Source of the DNA: SG8-39 sp032125995
Lineage (GTDB): Bacteria; Pseudomonadota; Gammaproteobacteria; Burkholderiales; SG8-39
Direction of reading: 5' to 3'
NCBI GenBank assembly: GCA_032125995.1
Contig: JAQBBQ010000203.1
Coordinates: 1-17,653, forward strand
DNA: 17,653 nucleotides
Of this stretch, positions 1 through 7,071 are shown one piece after another. Each line of letters begins with the position of its first letter. The stretch's first letter is position 1. Below the pieces are notes generated by a model. It did not search any database. It saw nothing but the letters and a program-made list of their open reading frames with translations, and was not told the DNA's origin. Position numbers and translations under genes: made by a program.

Positions 1-250
1 GGGCCTCAATTCAGCGCCTGATCGTCGACCCGGCAGACTGTTCACGATGCGCCGCTCCCCCGAAGCTGCAACAAGCATACCCGAGCGCGCGGACCGCCGC
101 GCCTCCGCCGACCGTAATTCACCTGCGGTAGTCCGTTCTTCGCTCATTCGAGCAAGCCCTTCCCGGGTCTCGACGGGTCCACGGACTCGGCTCGCACCGC
201 CTCCACGTTTTCCCCATTCGTCCACTGTTCGACATTCCTAGACGTCAAAA
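1..250. other. left-edge stretch without a supported gene
   Basis: No convincing complete gene is seen here. The plus-strand frame open across 47-241 has an Arg/Ser/Pro-rich composition typical of a chance frame in GC-rich DNA. On the minus strand a frame is open from an ATG at 78 (or a GTG at 45 behind a GGGGGAG purine run) to the window edge. It could be the first 15 to 26 codons of a gene lying further left, but this is too short to identify. The rest is the 3' flank of the minus-strand cyclase gene. Confidence 0.35.
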
Positions 251-1084
251 CTATTGCACGGCGAAGGACAAGGCAGGCTCGGGATACGCGGCCGTGCCGA
301 CCCTGATCGATTGCTTGCTTTCGATGCAGCGTCGCAGAAAGAAACGCGACGGGCCATCGTCCGGATAGCGTGCGCACAGACAACTGAATCCGCGCAGCGC
401 GTCTCCGATCCGCCCGGCCTCGTACGCGGCAAGTGCGAGCGCAAATGCCTCGCAAAGTCGAATCTGCCAGCCTGCGGCCCGCGCCCGATCTACAATCAGC
501 TCCAACACCCGAAGCGACGATCGCTTGCCACGCAGCGTGAAGTCGCCAAGATCGCGAAACAGGAACTCGTTCACGCCCTCGGCGAGCGGTTGCGAGACGA
601 GAACGTGGGTGCCGAGTTCCTTGTTCAGCTGTTCGAGGCGACTACAGGTATTAACGGTATCGCCGACGGCGCGGTATTCGAAACGGGCGAATGCGCCTAC
701 GTTCGCCATTGCAATCGGCCCGAAATCCGCGCCGACCCGCGTTGGAAGGCGGCGCGCCGGAAAGGCCCGGTTAAATCTGTCTGCTGCCTCAACCATCTGC
801 AGGCAGCTTCTGCAGACACGTGTGCGAAGGGCTACGTCCGGCAGGTCGCTGGTCCAGATCGCAAGGATCCCGTCGCCCTTGACGTCCGCGACGAACCCAT
901 CATTGCTCAGCACCGCTCCAAACAAGGTCTTGAAGTAGCTATTGACGAATTCGACGAGATTGACCGGATCCATTCCCTCAGCGACGCTGGTATAGCCTTC
1001 CGCATCGGTGATGGCGCAGGCCGCCAGGCAATTGCGGTGCGTCTCGCCTACTGTTGCAACGGGGTGCGCGGTATAGGTGTTCAC
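251..1084 (-). CDS. class III nucleotide cyclase, soluble, sensor-less
   Basis: A 277-residue protein with one class III cyclase catalytic domain (about residues 18-170) and a C-terminal helical, TPR-like segment (about 205-265). Metal-binding Asp27 (in ITDAEGYT) and Asp71 (in KGDG) are present, as are the transition-state pair Asn145 and Arg149 (in VGDTVNTCSR). The purine-selecting positions are unusual: Asp67 where canonical enzymes have Lys, and Arg138 where they have Asp or Thr. The domain resembles the C-terminal half of CHASE2-linked cyclases, but no CHASE2 sensor or membrane segment is encoded upstream. The start is GTG at 1084 because AAGGAGG lies six bases before it. An in-frame ATG at 1201 would add 39 residues of no recognisable domain. 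It is predicted to make cAMP or cGMP in the cytoplasm; the nucleotide choice is not certain. Confidence 0.88.
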   Translation of the reverse strand: MNTYTAHPVATVGETHRNCLAACAITDAEGYTSVAEGMDPVNLVEFVNSYFKTLFGAVLSNDGFVADVKGDGILAIWTSDLPDVALRTRVCRSCLQMVEAADRFNRAFPARRLPTRVGADFGPIAMANVGAFARFEYRAVGDTVNTCSRLEQLNKELGTHVLVSQPLAEGVNEFLFRDLGDFTLRGKRSSLRVLELIVDRARAAGWQIRLCEAFALALAAYEAGRIGDALRGFSCLCARYPDDGPSRFFLRRCIESKQSIRVGTAAYPEPALSFAVQ

Positions 1085-1090
1085 GATGTA

Positions 1091-1097
1091 CCTCCTT
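1091..1097 (-). promoter_or_regulatory. strong ribosome binding site fixing a GTG start
   Basis: On the minus strand AAGGAGG is followed by six bases and then GTG at 1084-1082. This near-perfect anti-16S match decides the start of the cyclase gene over the upstream in-frame ATG at 1201. Confidence 0.8.
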
Positions 1098-1156
1098 GCA
1101 GAAGCTCGGCCGATCTGCCTGGTTGCGGCAGCGTGCGGCGATGATTCTTGCCACGC

Positions 1157-1185
1157 AGCGTAAAGAACGCGCGTCAGGCAGACAA
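1157..1185 (-). promoter_or_regulatory. candidate sigma-70 promoter of the cyclase gene
   Basis: On the minus strand TTGTCT (1185-1180) is followed by a 17-base spacer and TACGCT (1162-1157). The predicted transcript would begin near 1150 and give a leader of about 65 nt ahead of the GTG start. The -10 match is weak (T, A and final T only), so this is a position-based guess. Confidence 0.25.
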
Positions 1186-1239
1186 TTCCCCGGATGTCCA
1201 CAACGCCGCTGGACCTGCGGCAAGTCCTTGCTCGGATGG

Positions 1240-1258
1240 CCTAGGCCTTTTGGCTAGG
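1240..1258. repeat. CTAG-containing inverted repeat in a divergent intergenic region
   Basis: CCTAGGCC, a TTTT loop and GGCTAGG form a hairpin of seven pairs with one bulged G. It lies between the divergent cyclase gene and the small membrane protein gene. It contains two CTAG tetramers, a word that is usually rare in proteobacterial genomes. No T-run follows, so an operator is more likely than a terminator. Confidence 0.4.
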
Positions 1259-1357
1259 GGGGTTGGGCCTTCCGACGAATTCACACGCCGCCCGCGCTGA
1301 CGCATTCTGGGTGCATGGACGCACTGCGCGTCACCCCTTGGACAAGGAACCGTCAGC

Positions 1358-1588
1358 ATGAAAACGAAGCTCATCGAATTGGATTCTCGTTTCGTCCCGC
1401 ATGATCGGGCTCCCCGGGCAGGCGGTTGGTCGCGCCTCGCGATGCCGCTGCTGGTGCTCGCCGGATATCTCGCGCTCGCCGGCGCGCAGGACGGGCCGAT
1501 CCAAGTCTGGCTCGTCGTCTTCGCGCCGCTCGCCCTGATTACGGCGGCGCTGGTGCTGCACATCACCGACGGCACAGACGCCGACTAG
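1358..1588 (+). CDS. small two-helix membrane protein, function unknown
   Basis: A 76-residue protein with a charged N-terminus (about 1-26) and two hydrophobic segments, about residues 27-42 and 49-68, joined by a short AQDGPIQ turn; it ends in an acidic tail (DGTDAD). It matches no family I can name. The ATG at 1358 follows AAGGAA at 1344-1349 with an 8-base spacer, which supports real translation. The overlapping minus-strand frames are poor in comparison. It lies divergent to the cyclase gene and 77 nt before the next gene, which has its own candidate promoter. It could be a small inner-membrane partner or regulator, but nothing in the sequence shows which. Confidence 0.6.
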   Translation: MKTKLIELDSRFVPHDRAPRAGGWSRLAMPLLVLAGYLALAGAQDGPIQVWLVVFAPLALITAALVLHITDGTDAD

Positions 1589-1650
1589 ACCGACGTCCGG
1601 GCAGCCGCCCGAGACGGCGCGGCGCCGGCGCATCCGATGCGAGGCTTCCG

Positions 1651-1659
1651 TGTTTAAAT
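1651..1659 (+). promoter_or_regulatory. candidate extended -10 element for a leaderless start
   Basis: TG-T-TTAAAT (TGn plus a hexamer matching TATAAT at four positions) ends six bases before the ATG at 1666. A transcript starting about seven bases after the hexamer would begin at the start codon itself. No Shine-Dalgarno sequence precedes this ATG, which agrees with a leaderless mRNA. No good -35 box is visible. Confidence 0.3.
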
Positions 1660-1665
1660 CCCCGC

Positions 1666-3246
1666 ATGCTCTGCGCCGCCTGCAACGCCACGCTCGCCGA
1701 GGGTAGTCGGTTCTGCGCGGCGTGCGGAGCGCCCGTCGCGCCGCGCTGCCCCGGCTGCGGCGCCGAGGCGTCCCCCGCCGACAAGTTCTGCGCCGCCTGC
1801 GGTGCGGGACTGGGCGGGGACGCGCGCCCTTCGACGCCTGCGGCCGCGCCGGCGCCGCAGCGCCAGTCCACCGAAGGCGAGCGCCGCCACGTCACGGTGC
1901 TGTTCGCCGACATGGAGGGCTACACCACGCTCGCCGAGAAGCTGGGCGAGGAAGATACCTACACGCTCATGCAACCGGTTCTCGCCCGCATGGTCGAGAC
2001 CATCCACTCGCACGGGGGTACGACGCAGGACCTTGCGGGCGACGGCGTCATGGCGCTGTTCGGTGCACCGCAGGCGCTCGAGGACGCGCCGGTGCGCGCC
2101 TGCCAGGCAGCGCTCGGCATCCATCAGCGGCTTGCCGACCTTGGCGAAGCGATCCACCTCAAGCATGGCGTCACGCCGCGCTTTCGCGTCGGCCTGAACG
2201 CCGGCCCGGTGGTACTCGGCAACATGGGCGATGGCGAGCGCATCGAATTCAGAGCGGTCGGCGACACGGTGAATCTCGCCGCGCGCCTGCAAAGTCTCGC
2301 CGAGCCCGGCACCGTGCTGTTGACCGAAGAGGTGCACCGGTTGGTTGACGGCTACGTAGAGGACGTCGACCTCGGCGAGCGCAATGTGAAGGGCAAGACG
2401 GAGCCGGTGCGGGTCTACCGCCTCGACGCGGTGCGCGGCGGCGTCAGCCGTTTTCAACTCGCGGTGCAGCGCGGCCTGACGGAACTCGTCGGACGCCAGC
2501 CGGAGCTCGAGCGCATGGAGGCAGCCTGGGCAGCGACGCGCAAAGGCAGCTGTCGGGCAATCGATCTGTCCGGCGATGCCGGCCTCGGCAAGTCGCGCCT
2601 GGTGCACGAATTCTGCGAACGTCGTGCGCGCGAGCAGGCCGTCGTGCTGCGCGCACACTGCGCACCAAACGCGCGCTCGACGCCGTTTCTGCCCTTTGCT
2701 GAGCTGGTACGCAACTCGTTTCGCATCAGCGACGACCAGGGACAGGACGCCGTCGCTGCGCGGCTCGCGCGCGGGCTCGAGATCCTCGGCGCCGGCACCG
2801 AGGACAACGTGCGCTACCTGCTCAACCTCCTCGGCTTCGCCGTCGGCGGCGACGCGTTCAGCAAGGAAAACGCCGAAGTCGTCGGCATCCGTACCCGCGA
2901 CCTGCTCCTCCTGCTGATCGAGGAGCGCTGCCGCGCCTCCGAAGTACTGGTCGTGATCGAGGACCTGCAGTGGATCGACAAGGCGTCCGAGGCGCTGCTC
3001 GCGCGCCTGCTCGACGAGGGCAGGCGCCTGATGGCCATCTGTACCTACCGTCAGCCCTACGCGCCGCCGTGGGCGCAGGCGAAGAACGCTGAAACCATCC
3101 GCCTCGAACCGCTGTCGGCCGCGGGCACCGAAGCGCTGCTGCGCGCCCGCCTGGGCGCCGACGACCTGCCGCGCGCGCTCACGCAGCTCGTGATCGAGAA
3201 GTCCGAGGGCAATCCGCTCTTTGCCGAGAGATCGCGCAGGTCCTGA
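1666..3246 (+). CDS. zinc-ribbon/cyclase/ATPase signalling protein, N-terminal part (frameshifted)
   Basis: This is the first 521 codons of a protein of about 1117 residues. A double zinc ribbon comes first, with Cys pairs at 3/6, 17/20, 28/31 and 42/45. A class III cyclase domain follows (about 74-260) with metal Asp82 and Asp126 and a VGDTVNLAAR motif holding the transition-state Asn and Arg. As in the cyclase at 251-1084, Asp and Arg replace the usual purine-selecting Lys and Asp/Thr. Then comes a P-loop NTPase with Walker A GDAGLGKS (303-310) and Walker B VLVVIED (427-433). The frame is lost after NPLFAE, where a G is missing, and ends at TGA 3246 after a few wrong residues. ATG 1666 is chosen because the zinc ribbon begins directly there; the upstream open frame from 1426 is Arg-rich and not protein-like. 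Confidence 0.85.
   Translation: MLCAACNATLAEGSRFCAACGAPVAPRCPGCGAEASPADKFCAACGAGLGGDARPSTPAAAPAPQRQSTEGERRHVTVLFADMEGYTTLAEKLGEEDTYTLMQPVLARMVETIHSHGGTTQDLAGDGVMALFGAPQALEDAPVRACQAALGIHQRLADLGEAIHLKHGVTPRFRVGLNAGPVVLGNMGDGERIEFRAVGDTVNLAARLQSLAEPGTVLLTEEVHRLVDGYVEDVDLGERNVKGKTEPVRVYRLDAVRGGVSRFQLAVQRGLTELVGRQPELERMEAAWAATRKGSCRAIDLSGDAGLGKSRLVHEFCERRAREQAVVLRAHCAPNARSTPFLPFAELVRNSFRISDDQGQDAVAARLARGLEILGAGTEDNVRYLLNLLGFAVGGDAFSKENAEVVGIRTRDLLLLLIEERCRASEVLVVIEDLQWIDKASEALLARLLDEGRRLMAICTYRQPYAPPWAQAKNAETIRLEPLSAAGTEALLRARLGADDLPRALTQLVIEKSEGNPLFAERSRRS
3226..3233 (+). other. frameshift: one base missing in the ATPase-cyclase gene
   Basis: The sequence reads GCC-GAG-AGATCGCG. Restoring one G (GAG-GAG-ATC-GCG) joins the two frames as NPLFAE-EIAQVLIERG, the usual sequence after the AAA domain in this family. 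The frame changes from that of 1666 to that of 3231. No slippery heptamer is seen, so a sequencing error or an inactivating deletion is more likely than programmed frameshifting. Confidence 0.85.
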
Positions 3247-3332
3247 TCGAGCGCGGCGCGATCCGCCGCGGCGACGCCGGGCTCAGCTTCGACGCGGCCG
3301 CGGCGCGTGCGCTGCCCGTCAGTCTCGAGAAC

Positions 3333-5018
3333 ATGCTGCTCGAGCGCATCGAGCAGCTCGATGACGCCTCGCGCGGCCTGCTGCAGGCGGCGGCGGTCGT
3401 CGGCCGGCGGTTCGCTCTCGACGTCGCGTCGAACGCCGCACGCTTGAACGGCGCGGGCGCCGCAAGCGCGGATCGGTTGCAGGCCCTCGGACTGGTCGCA
3501 CCCGACACCGAACCCGGCGTATTCCGCTTCAACAGCGCGCTGCTGCAGGAAGCGGTCTACCAGAGCCTGCTCAGTGCACCGCGCGCGCTGCTCCACGGCA
3601 GCATCGCGAGTGCGCTGGAGAAGAAATACGGCGAGCGCGCCCCCGAGATCGCGGACCTGCTCGCCAACCATTACGCAGTGACACCGCGGGCCGAAAAGGC
3701 CGTGATCTACATGCGGCTCGCCGGCGAGAAGGCGCTGCGCATGTATTCGCTCGACGAGGCAGAGTTGCGCTTCCGCCAAGTGATCGAGCTGATCGAAAAG
3801 GTGCCGGGTTGCGCGAACGACGTGTTCCTCGTCGATACGCTGCTCAACGTTTCGCGCGTGCTGTACTACAAGGCCGCGTTCAACGAGTTGATCGCGCTGA
3901 TCGAGCGCCACCTGCCGCTCGCCGAGCGCCTCGGCGACCCGGCGCGCCTCGGCCGGTTTCTGTTCGAGCTCGGCTACGCGCACTGCTTCAACGCCAACCC
4001 CGAAGTCGGCAAGCCGCTGCTCGAGCGCGCGCTCGCGCTCGGCGAGTCGAACGCCGACGAGCGCCTCGTCGGCTATGTGTCGATGGGCCTGCTGTGGGTC
4101 CACATCTACTGGGAGCCGCCGACGCCGGCGACGCGCGCCGCGTTCAAGCGGCTCGCCGAGCGCGCCGAGGCGATTGGCCGCCGGCTCGATGACCATTGGG
4201 TCACGGTGAAGGTAATCGCCTCGTTCGCGCTCGACGACCTCGTCTTCGGCCGACCCGAAGGCACGCGGCGCGACGCGCTGCGCCTGATTGAATACAGCCG
4301 CGAGACCGGTGACCCGCGCGGCCGCAGCATGGGGCTGTACATGCTCGCCTGGGCCGACGCGTTCAGCTTCGATTTCGTCAGCGCGATCGACAATGCCGAC
4401 GAATCGATGCGCATCGGACTGAGCCCGATCGACCGCGTTGTCGCGCAGGCCGCCAAGTCCTGGGCGCTGGTGCTTGCCGAGCGCGCCGAGGAGGCGCTGC
4501 CGATTCTCGAGGCGCTGACCGTGCAGATCGAGCGCGATGGATTCGCGCAGCTGCTCTACACGACCGACATCGCGCTCGGCGTCGCCCAGGTCGCGACCGG
4601 CGCCTGGACGCAGGGCGTGCGCACCCTCGAGCACCGGCTGGCAAGCGCCGAGGCGCGCGGTGCACAGCAGTTCGCCGCCATCGGCCACTACGCGCTCGGC
4701 GAGGTCTATGTGCGCATGGCGCTGCGCGAAGGGAAAGCGGGCTGGAAGGAGATCTCGCAAAACCTCGCGTTCACGCTCATCGCGCTGCCGCGCGCAACGT
4801 CGCTCGCGCGCCGCCATCTCGCGCGCGCCCGCGCGCTGGCGCGCGAGATCGACATCCCCTCGGTGCTGGCGAGTGCGCTCTACAGCCTCGGCCGGCTGGA
4901 ATTGCGCAAGGCCGGCACCGCGCGCGCCAAGCCGCTGCTTGACGAAGCGCGCGCGATCGCCGCAACGAACGGGCTCGACGAACTCATCCGGCGCATTGAC
5001 GCGGCGTTGCGGAGTTGA
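3333..5018 (+). CDS. ATPase-cyclase signalling protein, C-terminal TPR part (after frameshift)
   Basis: This is the downstream half of the broken gene. Recognisable family sequence starts at about 3231, before the first ATG at 3333 that an isolated reading would use. It encodes the end of the NTPase module (PVSLENMLLERIEQLD, then a winged-helix-like stretch with FRFNSALLQEAVYQSL). A long alpha-helical TPR-like region follows, from about 3630 to the stop, with repeated Ala/Leu/Glu helices such as DEAELRFRQVIELIEK and ARALAREIDIPSVLASALYS. In this family such tails bind partners. No ribosome binding site is seen before 3333, so independent translation is doubtful. With the missing base restored, the full product would be about 1117 residues, a normal length for cyclase-ATPase-TPR proteins. 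It ends 40 nt from the convergent gene at 5059. Confidence 0.8.
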   Translation: MLLERIEQLDDASRGLLQAAAVVGRRFALDVASNAARLNGAGAASADRLQALGLVAPDTEPGVFRFNSALLQEAVYQSLLSAPRALLHGSIASALEKKYGERAPEIADLLANHYAVTPRAEKAVIYMRLAGEKALRMYSLDEAELRFRQVIELIEKVPGCANDVFLVDTLLNVSRVLYYKAAFNELIALIERHLPLAERLGDPARLGRFLFELGYAHCFNANPEVGKPLLERALALGESNADERLVGYVSMGLLWVHIYWEPPTPATRAAFKRLAERAEAIGRRLDDHWVTVKVIASFALDDLVFGRPEGTRRDALRLIEYSRETGDPRGRSMGLYMLAWADAFSFDFVSAIDNADESMRIGLSPIDRVVAQAAKSWALVLAERAEEALPILEALTVQIERDGFAQLLYTTDIALGVAQVATGAWTQGVRTLEHRLASAEARGAQQFAAIGHYALGEVYVRMALREGKAGWKEISQNLAFTLIALPRATSLARRHLARARALAREIDIPSVLASALYSLGRLELRKAGTARAKPLLDEARAIAATNGLDELIRRIDAALRS

Positions 5019-5058
5019 ATACGCGCCCTAGGCAGACGATCGGCGCGACAGCGCGCGG

Positions 5059-5514
5059 CTACAACGCCTTACAGCGCCCGATCTCCATGGCGACCGGCGC
5101 CTCCTCTCCCGGCTGCCGGCCGAATCGCGTCCAGTAACCGTCGTGGCGCACGAAGAGGTAGCGCAGCGTCGCGTTGCTCAGCTTGAAGGTTGAAACGCGA
5201 GGTCGTTCGCAGCTTAGATCGCCGTTCAGGGTGAAGCCGTCGCGGCAGACGAGCTCGATCTGGGCGCGGCCATCGAGCTGAACGACAAAGGCGTTCTCGG
5301 GCAGCCCCATGACGCTGCTTTCCGCCTTGGTCACTTCGCGCACGATCCACCTCTGTCCATTGTCGGGAAACATGCGGCCATCCCATTTTTGCGTAGCGGC
5401 GTCGTAGACGAGCGCGAGCGTCCGGTCGGCCGCGCAGGTGAACACCTCGGTACCGTCGGCACTCCACCCCGGGATCGCGGCGAACAGCGCAGCTGCTAAA
5501 AGCAGTTGTTTCAT
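5059..5514 (-). CDS. secreted four-cysteine protein, function unknown
   Basis: A 151-residue protein with a clear Sec signal peptide: Met-Lys, a Leu/Ala core (residues 4-14), then PGWSA with likely cleavage after Ala19. The mature part has four cysteines (27, 90, 102, 148), enough for two disulfides, which fits a periplasmic location. I recognise no family. The start at 5514 follows a weak GAGA six bases upstream. An in-frame ATG at 5526 adds only MRRS and is equally possible, while the longer frame to 5607 would bury the signal peptide. The gene stands alone between a convergent neighbour and a 148-nt gap. Confidence 0.65.
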   Translation of the reverse strand: MKQLLLAAALFAAIPGWSADGTEVFTCAADRTLALVYDAATQKWDGRMFPDNGQRWIVREVTKAESSVMGLPENAFVVQLDGRAQIELVCRDGFTLNGDLSCERPRVSTFKLSNATLRYLFVRHDGYWTRFGRQPGEEAPVAMEIGRCKAL

Positions 5515-5662
5515 GCTGCGTCTCATCGCATTACTGTCGCCATGCGCGATCGACCCACGACCCGCCGCGACGGCCACGCCCTCGGCGCGGTGGCGCGTAG
5601 GGACCACCGGGCTCGAGCGCGCGCTGGTAGGCGGTGAGCGCCGGCGCGCGGCTCACCAACGC

Positions 5663-5971
5663 CTACGCACCGAAAAACTGGTACGAACCCACCTCGTTGA
5701 GCTCGACGGCGACCGGCGGTTCGTCGCAACGCGCCTTGATCTCCGCGGTGAAGGCCTTGAACGCCGCGGTTTCACCGAGCGGATTGCTGCCGTCGGTGGT
5801 CTCGATCGACGCGATGTGCACGAAGCTGACGCCGTCGGGCTGCTTGAACGACGCGTAGCGCAGCCCCGCGGGCGACTCGCGGCGCAGCTGTTCGAACACG
5901 GCCTTGATGAAGGTCTCGTTCTCGCCCGCCCGATCGGCCTTCACCTTGTAACGCACCATGACACGTTTCAT
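5663..5971 (-). CDS. ABM-like dimeric alpha-beta barrel protein
   Basis: A 102-residue protein that opens with a beta strand (MKRVMVRYKVK), followed by a helix with RAGENETFIKAVFEQL. A strand pair around LRYASFKQPDGVSFVHIASIE and a second helix (ETAAFKAFTAEIKARC) follow, ending in the strand VELNEVGSYQFFG. This is the layout of antibiotic-biosynthesis-monooxygenase-like barrels, which work as dimers and include small monooxygenases, isomerases and stress proteins. No cofactor-binding residue can be assigned. AGGAGG at 5979-5984 lies seven bases before the ATG. The gene is 20 nt downstream of the DapA-family gene on the same strand, so the two are probably co-transcribed and may act on related substrates. 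Confidence 0.75.
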   Translation of the reverse strand: MKRVMVRYKVKADRAGENETFIKAVFEQLRRESPAGLRYASFKQPDGVSFVHIASIETTDGSNPLGETAAFKAFTAEIKARCDEPPVAVELNEVGSYQFFGA

Positions 5972-5991
5972 CTGCCCGCCTCCTCGCGGCC

Positions 5992-6948
5992 TCAGGCCGC
6001 CCTTTTCGCCCGACCCGTGTCGAGTAACCCCGCCGCGACGAGCGCCTCACGGATGCGCCCGATCTCGGCCGCCGACAGCTTGGCGAGCGGCGGACGCACG
6101 GTGGCGCGCGGAAGCTTGCCCATCAACACGAGTGCTTCCTTCATGCGGTTATGCATGTCGACAAAGGGCTCGGTGTAGAACACCTCGGCCGTAGGCCAGA
6201 TGCGGTCGTTGATGCGCCGCGCGGCGGCGAGGTCGTTTGCCTGCACCGCGCGAAAGAGCTGCGCCTGAAGGCTCGCGATGACCGACCCGCTGCCCGACAA
6301 CAGCCCGTTGCAGCCCAGCACCAGCGAGCTCATGAGCCAGGCACTGTGCGTGGTGAGGACGTTGATCGGGCGCGCGCGCGACTGCAGCACGCGGATCTGG
6401 CGTTCGTGCAACTGCGGGTTGGCCGACCAGTCCTTGATCGCGCGCACGGTTGGCACGGCCTCGATGATCTTGAGCAGCGTCGCCAGCGGATAGCCCTGCC
6501 CGCCGGCGAGCGGATACTGGAAGATGATGAGCGGCAGGTCGGTCACATCCGCGATGCGCTTGAAGTGATCGACCGCCATCTCGGCACGCTGGCCGAAGCT
6601 GAATACGCCCGAGGGAAACACCAGCAGCGCCGAGGCACCGCCTGCGTCGGCCATCTTTGCGATACGCGCGCCTTCGAGTGCGCTTTCGACGTACACGCCG
6701 TTGATGATCGGGACGCGCGCGCCGATCTCGTCCTGCGTGATGGCGAGCACCCGGCGCTGCTCGTCGAACGTGCAGGCGGCGACTTCGGAGGCATGCGCGT
6801 TGGTGGTGATCGCCGAGATTCCCTCGACCGCCGCGAGGTCGCTCAGGTGCGCGCGATAGGACGCTTCGTCGATCGAAAGGTCTTCGTTGAACGGCAGCAG
6901 GGCGGCGGGAATGACGCCGTGCGGGACGTACTCCTTGTGTCGGGGCAT
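5992..6948 (-). CDS. DapA/NanA-family aldolase or dehydratase
   Basis: A 318-residue TIM-barrel protein of the dihydrodipicolinate synthase/N-acetylneuraminate lyase family, close to the usual family length. The Schiff-base lysine is Lys172 (in VRAIKDWS) and the conserved barrel tyrosine is Tyr145 (in IIFQYPLAGG). The usual GTTGE loop is replaced by TTNAHASEV (48-56), so it is not a typical DapA of lysine synthesis and its keto-acid substrate is unknown. The C-terminal helices (VDMHNRMKEALVLMG) are intact. ATG 6948 is preceded by GGAG at eight bases and begins the homologous sequence; the frame open to 7056 is extra. It heads a two-gene unit with the barrel protein at 5663 and is divergent from the flavoprotein gene. 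A catabolic role is an inference from context. Confidence 0.82.
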   Translation of the reverse strand: MPRHKEYVPHGVIPAALLPFNEDLSIDEASYRAHLSDLAAVEGISAITTNAHASEVAACTFDEQRRVLAITQDEIGARVPIINGVYVESALEGARIAKMADAGGASALLVFPSGVFSFGQRAEMAVDHFKRIADVTDLPLIIFQYPLAGGQGYPLATLLKIIEAVPTVRAIKDWSANPQLHERQIRVLQSRARPINVLTTHSAWLMSSLVLGCNGLLSGSGSVIASLQAQLFRAVQANDLAAARRINDRIWPTAEVFYTEPFVDMHNRMKEALVLMGKLPRATVRPPLAKLSAAEIGRIREALVAAGLLDTGRAKRAA

Positions 6949-7033
6949 GGGCGTTTCTCCAGGAACGGCGGCGATGCGGCAGTTTAACCCCGCCCGTCGG
7001 GGGACGCAGGCGCCGACTTCAAAACGGGTTTGT

Positions 7034-7063
7034 TTGATCGGCGCGCGGACCTGCACCTATCAT
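7034..7063 (+). promoter_or_regulatory. sigma-70-like promoter giving a leaderless flavoprotein mRNA
   Basis: TTGATC (7034-7039) and TATCAT (7058-7063) are separated by 18 bases. TATCAT matches the -10 consensus at five of six positions. The predicted start of transcription, about seven bases downstream, falls at 7070-7072 and so coincides with the ATG at 7072. There is no ribosome binding site in the intervening GGGCCGCC. Confidence 0.5.
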
Positions 7064-7071
7064 GGGCCGCC

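Noticed and set aside
254..1144. 296-codon plus-strand frame opposite the cyclase
   Set aside because: The minus strand carries all cyclase motifs and a strong ribosome binding site; this frame has none.
3226..3233. Programmed ribosomal frameshift
   Set aside because: No slippery heptamer is visible and the simplest repair is a single missing G; an error or mutation is more likely.
3057..4817. 586-codon minus-strand frame opposite the TPR region
   Set aside because: Arg/Glu/Ala-rich antisense shadow of a clear plus-strand protein; long antisense frames are common in GC-rich DNA.
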